Part shown: positions 7,290 to 14,127 of the stretch, piece after piece
How positions within the stretch are numbered: the stretch's first letter is position 1
How the letters are laid out: every line of letters begins with the position of its first letter
Assembly (NCBI GenBank): GCA_016219145.1
Contig: JACRCG010000275.1
Location: 1-25,443, forward strand
Length of the DNA: 25,443 nucleotides
Source: Deltaproteobacteria bacterium
Lineage (GTDB): Bacteria > Desulfobacterota > Desulfuromonadia > Geobacterales > Pseudopelobacteraceae
Direction: 5' to 3'
Translations under genes and position numbers: made by a program
The notes under the pieces: model-generated
Databases searched by the model: none
Told to the model about the DNA's origin: nothing
What the model saw: the letters and a program-made list of their open reading frames with translations, nothing else

Positions 7290-7565
7290 ATGTTTTTTGT
7301 AGTCGCCTACGATATGCCGGATAACAAGCGCCGGACCAGACTTCTCAAGGCTATGAAAGGCTTTGGAGTTCATACGCAGTTCAGCCTGTTCGAATGCGAA
7401 CTCGACGAAGGTGAGCTGGGACACATGTTAGCGGTTATTCACAAAATTATCAAACCGAGCGAGGACGCGGTAAAGGTTTATCGCCTTTGCCGAGATTGTG
7501 TGCATGCTGTACGAATTATCGGACTGGGAAGGGTTGCGGTAGAGCCAGAATGTGTGGTAATCTAA
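7290..7565 (+). CDS. cas2: CRISPR adaptation protein Cas2
   Basis: The 91-aa product has the Cas2 ferredoxin-like pattern: V.YD..D..RR.RL.K at the N-terminus with Asp8 in the metal position, then G...Q.SLFECEL, and a late basic VYRLC.DC segment. Cas2 dimers bridge two Cas1 dimers during spacer acquisition. Here the only adjacent partner is a cas1 remnant, so adaptation at this locus is predicted dead unless Cas1 is supplied from elsewhere. Start ATG follows GATGAGGT. The frame looks complete and unmutated. No repeats follow; the 89 bases before the next gene hold only a small GC hairpin (GGCGG-CACT-CCGCC at 7587-7600) without a T-run. Confidence 0.9.
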   Translation: MFFVVAYDMPDNKRRTRLLKAMKGFGVHTQFSLFECELDEGELGHMLAVIHKIIKPSEDAVKVYRLCRDCVHAVRIIGLGRVAVEPECVVI

Positions 7566-7654
7566 CCGATTGCAAAATTCCGGGAAGGCGGCACTCCGCC
7601 CCGATTCTGAATCTGTTTGTTCATAAACGTCAAAAACGTAGATCAGGAGAATAC

Positions 7655-8695
7655 ATGAAGGTACTCATCTTAGGCGTCAACGGTTTTATCGGTAATGCCC
7701 TCACCCACCGCATCCTGACCACCACCGACTGGGAGGTTTTCGGACTGGACATGGCCTGCGACAAACTGGAGCGCTCGCTGGGTGATCCGCGCTTCCATTT
7801 TCTGGAGGGGGATATCACCATCAACAAGGAGTGGATCGAATACAACATCAAAAAGTGCGATGTCGTGCTGCCGCTGGTTGCCATCGCCACTCCGGTCACC
7901 TATGTCAAGGATCCCATCAGGGTGTTCGAACTGGATTTTGAAGAGAATCTCAAAATTATCCGTCTCTGCCACAAATACAAGAAGCGGGTCATATTCCCCT
8001 CCACCTCCGAAGTCTACGGCATGTCGCCTGATACGGAGTTCGACGAGGACAGTTCGCCACTGATGCTGGGGCCGATTGCCAAGGAGCGCTGGATCTACTC
8101 CTGCGCCAAGCAGATGCTCGACCGGGTCATTTACGCCTACGGCAACCATGAAGGGTTGAAGTTTACCCTCTTCCGTCCTTTCAACTGGATAGGTCCCAAA
8201 CTGGACAGCATCCATACCGCCAAGGAAGGCAGTTCACGTGTACTGACCCAGTTTCTGTACGATATCCTGGCCGGTGAGCCGATCCAGCTGGTGGACGGCG
8301 GCAACCAGCGCCGCTCATTCACCTATATCGAGGACGGCATCGACTGCCTGATGAAAATCATTGCCAATGAAAATGGCTGCGCGGACGGCAAGATTTTCAA
8401 CATCGGCAATCCGGCCAACGACCTCTCCATCAAGGAGCTGGCTTTTAAGCTGCGCGACATGGTGGCCGAGTTCCCGCTCTATCGCGACAAGGCCGAGAAG
8501 TGCATCATCAAGGAGATCAGCTCGGATACCTTCTACGGCAAGGGGTATCAGGACATGCTGACCCGTGTTCCATCGGTCAGACGTGCCAAGGAGTGCCTGG
8601 GGTGGGAGCCGGTCACAACCGCCGACGAAGCCCTGCGCAAGACGCTGGAGTTTTATCTGGTTGATGAGCGGGAGAAACTTTCCGAGTTCCTGTAG
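7655..8695 (+). CDS. ArnA C-terminal-type UDP-glucuronate decarboxylase / NAD-dependent epimerase
   Basis: Extended short-chain dehydrogenase related to the C-terminal half of ArnA and to UDP-xylose synthase, which oxidises and decarboxylates UDP-glucuronic acid. The 346-aa product begins at an ATG after CAGGAG; in-frame sequence upstream of it is not conserved-looking. The Rossmann motif GVNGFIG is at residues 7-13. Ser118/Glu119 lie in PSTSEVYG and the catalytic pair is Tyr148/Lys152 (YSCAK). The RRSFTYIEDG block matches the substrate-binding region. It completes an arnC-formyltransferase-decarboxylase set but is separated from it by the CRISPR-associated island. Whether the product is the 4-keto-arabinose or UDP-xylose cannot be told from the sequence. 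Confidence 0.88.
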   Translation: MKVLILGVNGFIGNALTHRILTTTDWEVFGLDMACDKLERSLGDPRFHFLEGDITINKEWIEYNIKKCDVVLPLVAIATPVTYVKDPIRVFELDFEENLKIIRLCHKYKKRVIFPSTSEVYGMSPDTEFDEDSSPLMLGPIAKERWIYSCAKQMLDRVIYAYGNHEGLKFTLFRPFNWIGPKLDSIHTAKEGSSRVLTQFLYDILAGEPIQLVDGGNQRRSFTYIEDGIDCLMKIIANENGCADGKIFNIGNPANDLSIKELAFKLRDMVAEFPLYRDKAEKCIIKEISSDTFYGKGYQDMLTRVPSVRRAKECLGWEPVTTADEALRKTLEFYLVDEREKLSEFL

Positions 8696-8703
8696 AAAAT
8701 GAA

Positions 8704-8820
8704 TAACACGGAGATACGGAGTACACGGAGAAATCCATATTCAAATGCGCTACCTTGAAACGGCATCACATAGTCAAAGGGGTCAGGACTCCTCCGTTTC
8801 TCTGTTTCTCTGTGTTTCAA
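8704..8820. repeat. ACACGGAG-type inverted repeat between the epimerase gene and gspH
   Basis: The left arm (8704-8732) has three units: AACACGGAG, ATACGGAG and TACACGGAG. The right arm (8790-8818) is their imperfect reverse complement (CTCCGTTTCTCTGTTTCTC then TGTGTTTC). The loop is about 57 bases and contains the only candidate start codon of gspH (8745). The left flank GAATAAC and the right flank TTTCAA recur at the 21083 copy. Confidence 0.75.
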
Positions 8821-9320
8821 GATCAACAGCCGGGTTTACCCTGATCGAAATTGCCGTGGTGCTGGCGCTGATCGGCATGGTGATGCTGCTGGTCATACCG
8901 CGATTGCCATCGTCCGAGAAGGAAAACCTGAAGATATCGGCCCGCACCCTGGCTTCGACCCTGCGCTATATGCAGGAGCGGGCTGCCACTTCCAGAACCG
9001 GTTATTATCTCAGCCTGGCGCCGGGAACGGACAGCGCCAGGATTTTTGAAATCGGTGGGGATGGCGGAGGCAAAGAGCCGGGCGACCCGCTGTTACAGAA
9101 AGCGCCCCTGAAAGAGGGTATCCAGGTTGCCGACGTTATCATTCCGCGCCTCGGCAAGGTAGTGGACGGCCAGCTGCGTCTGGACGTGGGCATGGGGGGG
9201 CTGAGAGATCTTGTGATCATTCATCTGCGTTCTCCTGCCGGGGATTTCTGGACGTTGATGGCATTCCCCGCCGGAGGCAAGGTCAAGGTCTACGAGGGCT
9301 ATCTGGAGGAGCCGGCATGA
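8745..9320 (+). CDS. gspH: Type II secretion minor pseudopilin GspH
   Basis: Minor pseudopilin of the type II secretion pseudopilus, processed by prepilin peptidase at the inner membrane. The cleavage motif is G-FTLIE with Gly30 just before the cut and Glu at mature position 5. It is followed by a hydrophobic helix AVVLALIGMVMLLVIP and a GspH-like globular domain. The leader is odd: 30 residues instead of the usual 6-10, with no clear ribosome-binding site at the ATG. Much of it (around SSVSLFLCVS) is encoded by the right arm of the inverted repeat at 8704-8820. No other ATG, GTG or TTG lies in frame between 8745 and the motif. The stop overlaps the gspI start (ATGA). Confidence 0.82.
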   Translation: MRYLETASHSQRGQDSSVSLFLCVSRSTAGFTLIEIAVVLALIGMVMLLVIPRLPSSEKENLKISARTLASTLRYMQERAATSRTGYYLSLAPGTDSARIFEIGGDGGGKEPGDPLLQKAPLKEGIQVADVIIPRLGKVVDGQLRLDVGMGGLRDLVIIHLRSPAGDFWTLMAFPAGGKVKVYEGYLEEPA

Positions 9321-9655
9321 GGGGCTTCACGCTGCTGGAAGTTATGGTGGCCCTGGCCATCATGGCCGGAGTCCTGTTGACGGTTCTGGGCGCGGTCAAC
9401 TACCACCTCTCGATAGTCGCCGCTGAGCGCGACAGCACCACGCTGACCCTGCTGGCCCGCTCCCGCCTGGCAGAGATGGAGCTGGCTTCGGCTCTGGTAA
9501 AGGGAGAGGGAACTTTTGCGCCATTTCATCCGGATCTGAAATGGAAGGCGGAACTGTTGCCGGCCACCCTTCCCGGTCTGCAGAAATTGAGTCTCCGGGT
9601 ACAGCGAGCAGGCGATAAACGGGAGGTGGTGCTTGTCCGCTATCTCCCGAAATAA
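9317..9655 (+). CDS. gspI: Type II secretion minor pseudopilin GspI
   Basis: Small pseudopilin of the pseudopilus tip complex (GspI-J-K-H). The 112-aa product has a 3-residue leader MRG, then FTLLEVMVALAIMAG with Glu5 retained, followed by the short GspI globular domain with the usual RS.L..ME.A helix. It overlaps gspH by 4 bases and gspJ by 23 bases, so translation is coupled along the cluster. Confidence 0.88.
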   Translation: MRGFTLLEVMVALAIMAGVLLTVLGAVNYHLSIVAAERDSTTLTLLARSRLAEMELASALVKGEGTFAPFHPDLKWKAELLPATLPGLQKLSLRVQRAGDKREVVLVRYLPK

Positions 9656-10250
9656 AGGTTTCACGCTGCTGGAAGTCCTGATCGCCGTAGTGCTGCTGGG
9701 GATCCTGTCGGCTGCGCTTTACGGCAGCTATTTCGGAGTAGTTCGTGCCAGCCAAAGGGCTTCCGAGGGGGTCGAATCGCGGCGCGAGCTGTCTGCCACC
9801 CTGGACCTGATCCGCCGTGAGGTGGCTTCGGCCATGTCCGGCCGCAGTGACAAGAGATTACGCTTTGTTGTCGAGGATCGTGATAATTTCGGCGCTCCCT
9901 CATCTGTGCTGGAGTTGACGACTCTGGCCCCGCCGTCGCTTCAGATTCGCGCAGAATCCGGCATAGTGAATGTGCGCTACCGTATGGCGGAAAAAGATAA
10001 TAAACGTATCTTGACACGCCAGGAGCGCGACCTGTTCTTCGAGAGCGGCACTGTCCCGGCCTATCCGCAAATGGAGCGGATCAGCGCCTTTCTGGTGGAA
10101 TGCTACGACGGCACAAAGTGGGTCAGGAGCTGGGATACGGCCATAAACGGCGTCCTGCCCAGAAGTGTGCGGGTGACGGTCCGGGTCGATGAAGATGGCA
10201 AACCGGCCGACTATTCGATACTGTCCGCGCCGCGAGTGAGCGCTCAGTAA
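9633..10250 (+). CDS. gspJ: Type II secretion minor pseudopilin GspJ
   Basis: The 205-aa pseudopilin starts at a TTG (9633) placed after GGGAGGTGG, inside the 3' end of gspI. The 9-residue leader MSAISRNKG is followed by FTLLEVLIAVVLLGILSAALYG with Glu5. The rest is the beta-rich GspJ domain, including SR.ELSATLDLIRRE and a late SVRVTVRV strand. It is part of the tip complex with GspI and GspK. It ends in TAATG, sharing one base with gspK. Confidence 0.88.
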   Translation: MSAISRNKGFTLLEVLIAVVLLGILSAALYGSYFGVVRASQRASEGVESRRELSATLDLIRREVASAMSGRSDKRLRFVVEDRDNFGAPSSVLELTTLAPPSLQIRAESGIVNVRYRMAEKDNKRILTRQERDLFFESGTVPAYPQMERISAFLVECYDGTKWVRSWDTAINGVLPRSVRVTVRVDEDGKPADYSILSAPRVSAQ

Positions 10251-11170
10251 TGCGGCTTCTGAAGGATAAATCCGGCTTTGCGCTGGTGCTGACACTGGTA
10301 ATCACGGCCTTGATGGTGGCGCTGGCGGTCGAGATGATGCACCAGGTTTACGTGGACACTTCGCTCAGCCGCAGCTTCAGGGACGGTCAGCAGGCTTCGA
10401 TCCTGGCTGAATCAGGCGCTACCGGCGCTGCAAAACTTTTACAGTTCGGGCTTTCCGGGCAGGGTTATACTTCGCTGACAGACAAATGGGCCACGCCGTT
10501 CAAACTGGATGACGAAATCGGTTCAATCGAAATAGCGGTCAGCGAGGAGAGCGGCAAGATCAACCTGAATGTTCTTGTGCAGCCGAACATGGAATTTGAA
10601 CCGTTCACTCTGGCAATGCTGAAGCGGCTCGGCAAACGACTGGAGCTGCCGGATGAACTATGGGGCGCTCTGGCGGACTGGATCGACAGTGATGACCTGC
10701 CTCGCTCGGGTGGGGCTGAAAGCCCTTACTATCAAAACCTGAAACCAGGCTATGCTGCCAGAAACGGTAAATTGCTGACGCTGGCGGAACTGTCGCTGGT
10801 CAAGGGTTTTACTCCGGAAGTGCTAAGCAAGATCAGGCCCTTTGTCACGGTATTCTCTGATCAGGGCGGAATCAATATCAACACCGCCCCTAAAGAGGTG
10901 CTGGCCGCTCTGGATGATCGCATTGATGACCGCATGGCGGAGCGTATTCTGGAAGAGCGGCAGCTGAAGCCTTTTAAATCGCCAGCGGAACTTTCTCGGG
11001 TGGCCGGTCTGGAGGCCGTTTCGATAGGGCTTATCGGCCGGGTCACAGTCAAAGGCAGCCTGTTCAGGATTTCTTCCGTAGCCCGGGTAAAAGATGCCGG
11101 GCGGGCGGTCGAGGCTGTAGCAAGACTATCAGGGGGCGCGCCGGAATTTCTGTCCTGGCAGGAGTATTGA
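10250..11170 (+). CDS. gspK: Type II secretion tip pseudopilin GspK
   Basis: Largest minor pseudopilin, capping the pseudopilus. The 306-aa product has leader MRLLKDKSG, then FALVLTLVITALMVALAVEM. It lacks Glu at mature position 5, which is diagnostic for GspK. The large globular domain contains the ADWIDSDD acidic segment, GYAARNGKLLTLAEL.LVKG and NINTAPKEVL, all typical of the family. An intergenic region with an inverted repeat separates it from gspL. Confidence 0.92.
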   Translation: MRLLKDKSGFALVLTLVITALMVALAVEMMHQVYVDTSLSRSFRDGQQASILAESGATGAAKLLQFGLSGQGYTSLTDKWATPFKLDDEIGSIEIAVSEESGKINLNVLVQPNMEFEPFTLAMLKRLGKRLELPDELWGALADWIDSDDLPRSGGAESPYYQNLKPGYAARNGKLLTLAELSLVKGFTPEVLSKIRPFVTVFSDQGGININTAPKEVLAALDDRIDDRMAERILEERQLKPFKSPAELSRVAGLEAVSIGLIGRVTVKGSLFRISSVARVKDAGRAVEAVARLSGGAPEFLSWQEY

Positions 11171-11189
11171 GATCAACCTATAAAGAGCA

Positions 11190-11345
11190 GTTCTCACAGA
11201 GGCACAGAGCTCTCAGAGTTATAACCATCGATATTGACAGGATAATTTAATTGAAAAGGTTCTGAATTCAGATCACCTTTTGGCTGAAACCCTTTTTGCC
11301 TGTAAATACAGTTTTCTCTGTGTCTGTGAACTCTGTGAGAGTAAC
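11190..11345. repeat. CTCACAGAG-type inverted repeat between gspK and gspL
   Basis: The left arm (11190-11225) contains CTCACAGAGGCACAGAG and CTCAGAGTTATAAC. The right arm (11311-11345) is an imperfect reverse complement with CTCTGTGTCTGTGAACTCTG and GTGAGAGTAAC. The shared core is TCTCACAGAG. The loop is about 85 bases. The arms match the other repeats in this window in unit and layout. It fills most of the 232-base gspK-gspL gap; no promoter could be called with confidence in the remaining ~57 bases. Confidence 0.75.
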
Positions 11346-11402
11346 GGCCGTTTTTGGATTATCGGCAGATCGAATACATAGCAGGCGGGATAGCGGTATC
11401 TT

Positions 11403-12716
11403 ATGGAATATCTTATAATTAATGTCGAAGAAAAAGTGGTGACGTCCGCTCGCTTCGAGTTATCCAGGCGTTCAGCAATTTTGCTGGGAGCTGCTTCATT
11501 CGAGCTGGAGGACGGTGTGACACTGGCGGATGCCGCCCGGCAGATTGCAGGCGGCCTGAACGGTTCGCCGCGAGTGGTTCTCTGTCTGCCATCACATCTG
11601 TTTGCCCAGCGCCTGGTGGCGCTACCGCTGACGGATCTTCGCAAGGTGCGCGAAGTCATGCCGTCGCAGTTGCAGGGCGAAATCGCGCTGCCGGTGGAAG
11701 AGCTGGTTCTGGATGCGCTCCCGGCCGGAGAGGGGCATTTTCTGGCGCTGTGGGCCAGAAAAAGTGATATCAGCCATGCCGTCGATCTGTTTCGCGAGGC
11801 CGGAATCGAGCCGCAGGTGGTCAGCTGCCAGCTTTTCGCCTGGGGCTGTCTCCCCGGAATACCTGAAGAATGCGCCGTTTGTGACGGGAGCGCCCTGGCT
11901 CTGCTGGCCGGTGGCCGATTGACCTTCTTTCAGGCCTCGGATACGCCGTTGACGCCTCCCCGGATATCCGCCACCCTCTCAGCGCTGGAGCTGACAGGCA
12001 GCAGGCTTCCCGCCCGGCTGACTCTGGTTGGAACGGGAAGCGCAGCGCTGGCAGGGAGTGATGGACTCGTTTTGCCGGCTGAACAGCTTACTGTGCCGCC
12101 TGATACGGGCCACCTGTTTAAAAACGAGGCGACATTTCAGCAGCTGGCCGGGCTCTATGCGGTGGCAAAGGCCTCTCAGGCCGGAGCGCTGCCCGATTTT
12201 CGGCAGGGTGAGCTGGCCTGGACGGCCGGAGATGCACTGACACGCAGAAAACTTCTGATCACAGGGGTGCTGGCCGCGGTTTTCATTGTGCTGCTCTTTG
12301 TTTCAAAACTGCTTCAGTACAGTGCTGTAAATTCAGATATCAACTCGCTGAACAAATCCATTTCGGCCATCTACCGCGAGGTTTTTCCAACCAGGGCCAA
12401 AGCGGTTGACGAAGTTTCCGAAATCAGGGGTGAGATCAGAAAGCTGGCCGGAGCAGATACCAGCAGCGGTTTTCTGGATATACTCAAAAAACTTGCCGAA
12501 GCCAAAGGCACTACGATCAACGGTCTGTATGAAGCTGAGCTTGAAGGGCGCAGCCTGCGGATCAAAGGAGATGCCCGCTCCGCCCAGGCCGCCGGAGAGT
12601 TCAAGGCAGCGCTGGCCCCTTTCATGTCCAGCGCTGAACTGGGCGAAGTCAAGAGCCGTGCCGACGGAACGGTCTCCTTCAGCCTGACCGGAACACTCAA
12701 GGAGGCTGCCCGATGA
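11403..12716 (+). CDS. gspL: Type II secretion inner-membrane platform protein GspL
   Basis: GspL has an actin-like cytoplasmic part that recruits the GspE ATPase, one membrane helix and a periplasmic ferredoxin-like domain. The 437-aa product fits. Residues ~1-260 form the cytoplasmic part with the family-like VVLCLPS..FAQRLVALPLTDLRKV segment. A single transmembrane helix sits at about 281-303 (LLITGVLAAVFIVLLFVSKLL), and the rest is periplasmic, ending in TINGLYEAELEGRSLRIKG and FSLTGTL. The ribosome-binding site is weak (GGCGGGA, distant). The stop overlaps the gspM start. Confidence 0.87.
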   Translation: MEYLIINVEEKVVTSARFELSRRSAILLGAASFELEDGVTLADAARQIAGGLNGSPRVVLCLPSHLFAQRLVALPLTDLRKVREVMPSQLQGEIALPVEELVLDALPAGEGHFLALWARKSDISHAVDLFREAGIEPQVVSCQLFAWGCLPGIPEECAVCDGSALALLAGGRLTFFQASDTPLTPPRISATLSALELTGSRLPARLTLVGTGSAALAGSDGLVLPAEQLTVPPDTGHLFKNEATFQQLAGLYAVAKASQAGALPDFRQGELAWTAGDALTRRKLLITGVLAAVFIVLLFVSKLLQYSAVNSDINSLNKSISAIYREVFPTRAKAVDEVSEIRGEIRKLAGADTSSGFLDILKKLAEAKGTTINGLYEAELEGRSLRIKGDARSAQAAGEFKAALAPFMSSAELGEVKSRADGTVSFSLTGTLKEAAR

Positions 12717-13261
12717 GACTCTTCGAGATGATCCGCGATAACTGGAACAACATGGACAGCCGGACCCGCCTGTGGGCCGGATACGCCCTGATCGCCCTGC
12801 TGGCGGCTGCTCTGGGGTGGTCGGCACTGGCAGGAAAGGTGTCCCTGCTTGAAAAGAAGCGCAAAGCTCGTGAAGCTGTCGTAAAAGAACTGCTGCCGCT
12901 TAAAGTGGCCTACCTGTCCGCCAGAAAATCTTCCGATCAGCTGACCGGCCGGATGGCGTCCCTGCGGCCGGATGATACGCTGGCCAAGGTTGTTGAAGAA
13001 ATCGGCATCAAGGGCAAAGGGCTTAAAATTTCTCCGCTCAAGGGTGACGAGCGGAGCGGGATCATCGAGGATGCGGCGGATGTGCGCGTTGAAGGGGTGA
13101 CGATCAACGAGGCGATCAATCTGGTATATCGTCTGGAGAAGGGGAGCAGGCCTTTGCTGCTGAAGAAATGCAATCTGAAAATCCGTTTTGATGACCCTTC
13201 CCGTTGCGATTTGACTATGATCCTGGCTTTACTGAAACCTGCGCCGGGACCGGCAAAATGA
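12713..13261 (+). CDS. gspM: Type II secretion inner-membrane platform protein GspM
   Basis: The 182-aa bitopic protein has a short cytoplasmic N-terminus (~20 residues), one transmembrane helix at about 21-41 (LWAGYALIALLAAALGW), a charged coiled segment and a small periplasmic domain. That matches GspM, the partner of GspL. Sequence conservation in this family is low, so position (4-base overlaps with gspL and with gspN) and topology carry much of the call. Confidence 0.82.
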   Translation: MRLFEMIRDNWNNMDSRTRLWAGYALIALLAAALGWSALAGKVSLLEKKRKAREAVVKELLPLKVAYLSARKSSDQLTGRMASLRPDDTLAKVVEEIGIKGKGLKISPLKGDERSGIIEDAADVRVEGVTINEAINLVYRLEKGSRPLLLKKCNLKIRFDDPSRCDLTMILALLKPAPGPAK

Positions 13262-14100
13262 GTAAAGGAATCTCGCCGGCTCGCGGAGCAGCTCTGCTGG
13301 CGGCAGCTGTACTGCTGTTTGCGCTGTTCGCCTACCTGCTCTTTCCGACGGGACGCATCGACACGGTCATCGCCCGGCTGCTTGAGCCGCAGGGGCTGAC
13401 GCTTTCGCCGCCGGTTCACAAGACCATTCTGCCCGGGCTGGCCTGGGATAATCTGCTGCTGTCGTCAGGACAGGGCCCTCTGGTCAGCTGCGACCGTTTG
13501 CAGTTGCGGCCACTGCTGCTGCCGCTCCTGTTGGCGCGGGCGGTCATTTCGGGAAAGGCTGCCTTCGGCAGTGGCAAGATGGAGCTGGACTATGCCTTGA
13601 ATGGCAGAGAGGCCCTGGATTTCACGGCAGATGACATCAAGCTGTCAGAGATCCCGTTTTTCAAGAGTGTTCTGGGGGCCACTTCCAGCGGGGTATTCTG
13701 GAGCAGGGGGAAACTGCTGCGTGATGCAAAAGGGCTTAATGGCGAGTTCAAGCTGGAGGTGCGGCAGCTGGGGTTTTCCGGAGTAAAGCTGGGCAGCTTC
13801 CCGCTTCCGGATGCCGAAGGTCTGAAAACCCAGGGCATGATCAGGGTCGTGGACGGTCAGGCCAGGCTGGAGAGTCTGACACTGGAAGGGGACGGCATAT
13901 ACATGCGGCTGTCGGGCGACCTGCCTTCAGGGGCCAACGCAGGTGTGACGCCGCTCAACATGACTCTGGAGATCATGCCGAAGGCCGAGTTTATCGAAAA
14001 ACAGAAGCTGGTCTTTTTGCTTCTGGTCAAATTCATGACTTCTCCCGGCGTTTACAAACTGCCGATCAGGGGAACGCTGCTTAAACCGGTGATACTGTAA
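13258..14100 (+). CDS. gspN: Type II secretion protein GspN (delta-proteobacterial type)
   Basis: The 280-aa product starts at the ATG that overlaps the gspM stop (ATGA); a frame opening at 13204 inside gspM is not used. It has an N-terminal transmembrane segment at about 9-30, then a beta-rich periplasmic region containing RLLEPQGLTLS, W.NLLLSS, repeated LSG/LEG strands and a final FMTSPGVYKLPIRGTL.KP. This resembles the GspN family of delta-proteobacteria, related to AsmA-like envelope proteins. Its role in secretion is not firmly known. Position after gspM supports the call. Confidence 0.78.
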   Translation: MSKGISPARGAALLAAAVLLFALFAYLLFPTGRIDTVIARLLEPQGLTLSPPVHKTILPGLAWDNLLLSSGQGPLVSCDRLQLRPLLLPLLLARAVISGKAAFGSGKMELDYALNGREALDFTADDIKLSEIPFFKSVLGATSSGVFWSRGKLLRDAKGLNGEFKLEVRQLGFSGVKLGSFPLPDAEGLKTQGMIRVVDGQARLESLTLEGDGIYMRLSGDLPSGANAGVTPLNMTLEIMPKAEFIEKQKLVFLLLVKFMTSPGVYKLPIRGTLLKPVIL

Positions 14101-14127
14101 TTTTCTGACAGACACTAAGGAGGTCCT

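Larger units (their letters stand above)
5443..7565. other. Degraded cas6-(mqsRA)-'cas1-cas2 island
   Basis: An accessory block sits between the two separated halves of an ArnA-type pathway: cas6 (+), mqsA and mqsR (-), the 3' tail of cas1 (+) and cas2 (+). By eye the block is AT-richer than its neighbours. No CRISPR array, leader, cas3, cas10, cas5, cas7 or cas8 is found in the window. The original order was probably cas6-cas1-cas2, later broken by the toxin-antitoxin pair. The gene identities are seen in the sequence; the order of events is inference. Confidence 0.65.

Noticed and set aside
7566..7654. Possible CRISPR repeat or leader after cas2
   Set aside because: Only one small GC hairpin (7587-7600) is present, nothing in it recurs, and there is no repeat-spacer pattern here or anywhere in the window.
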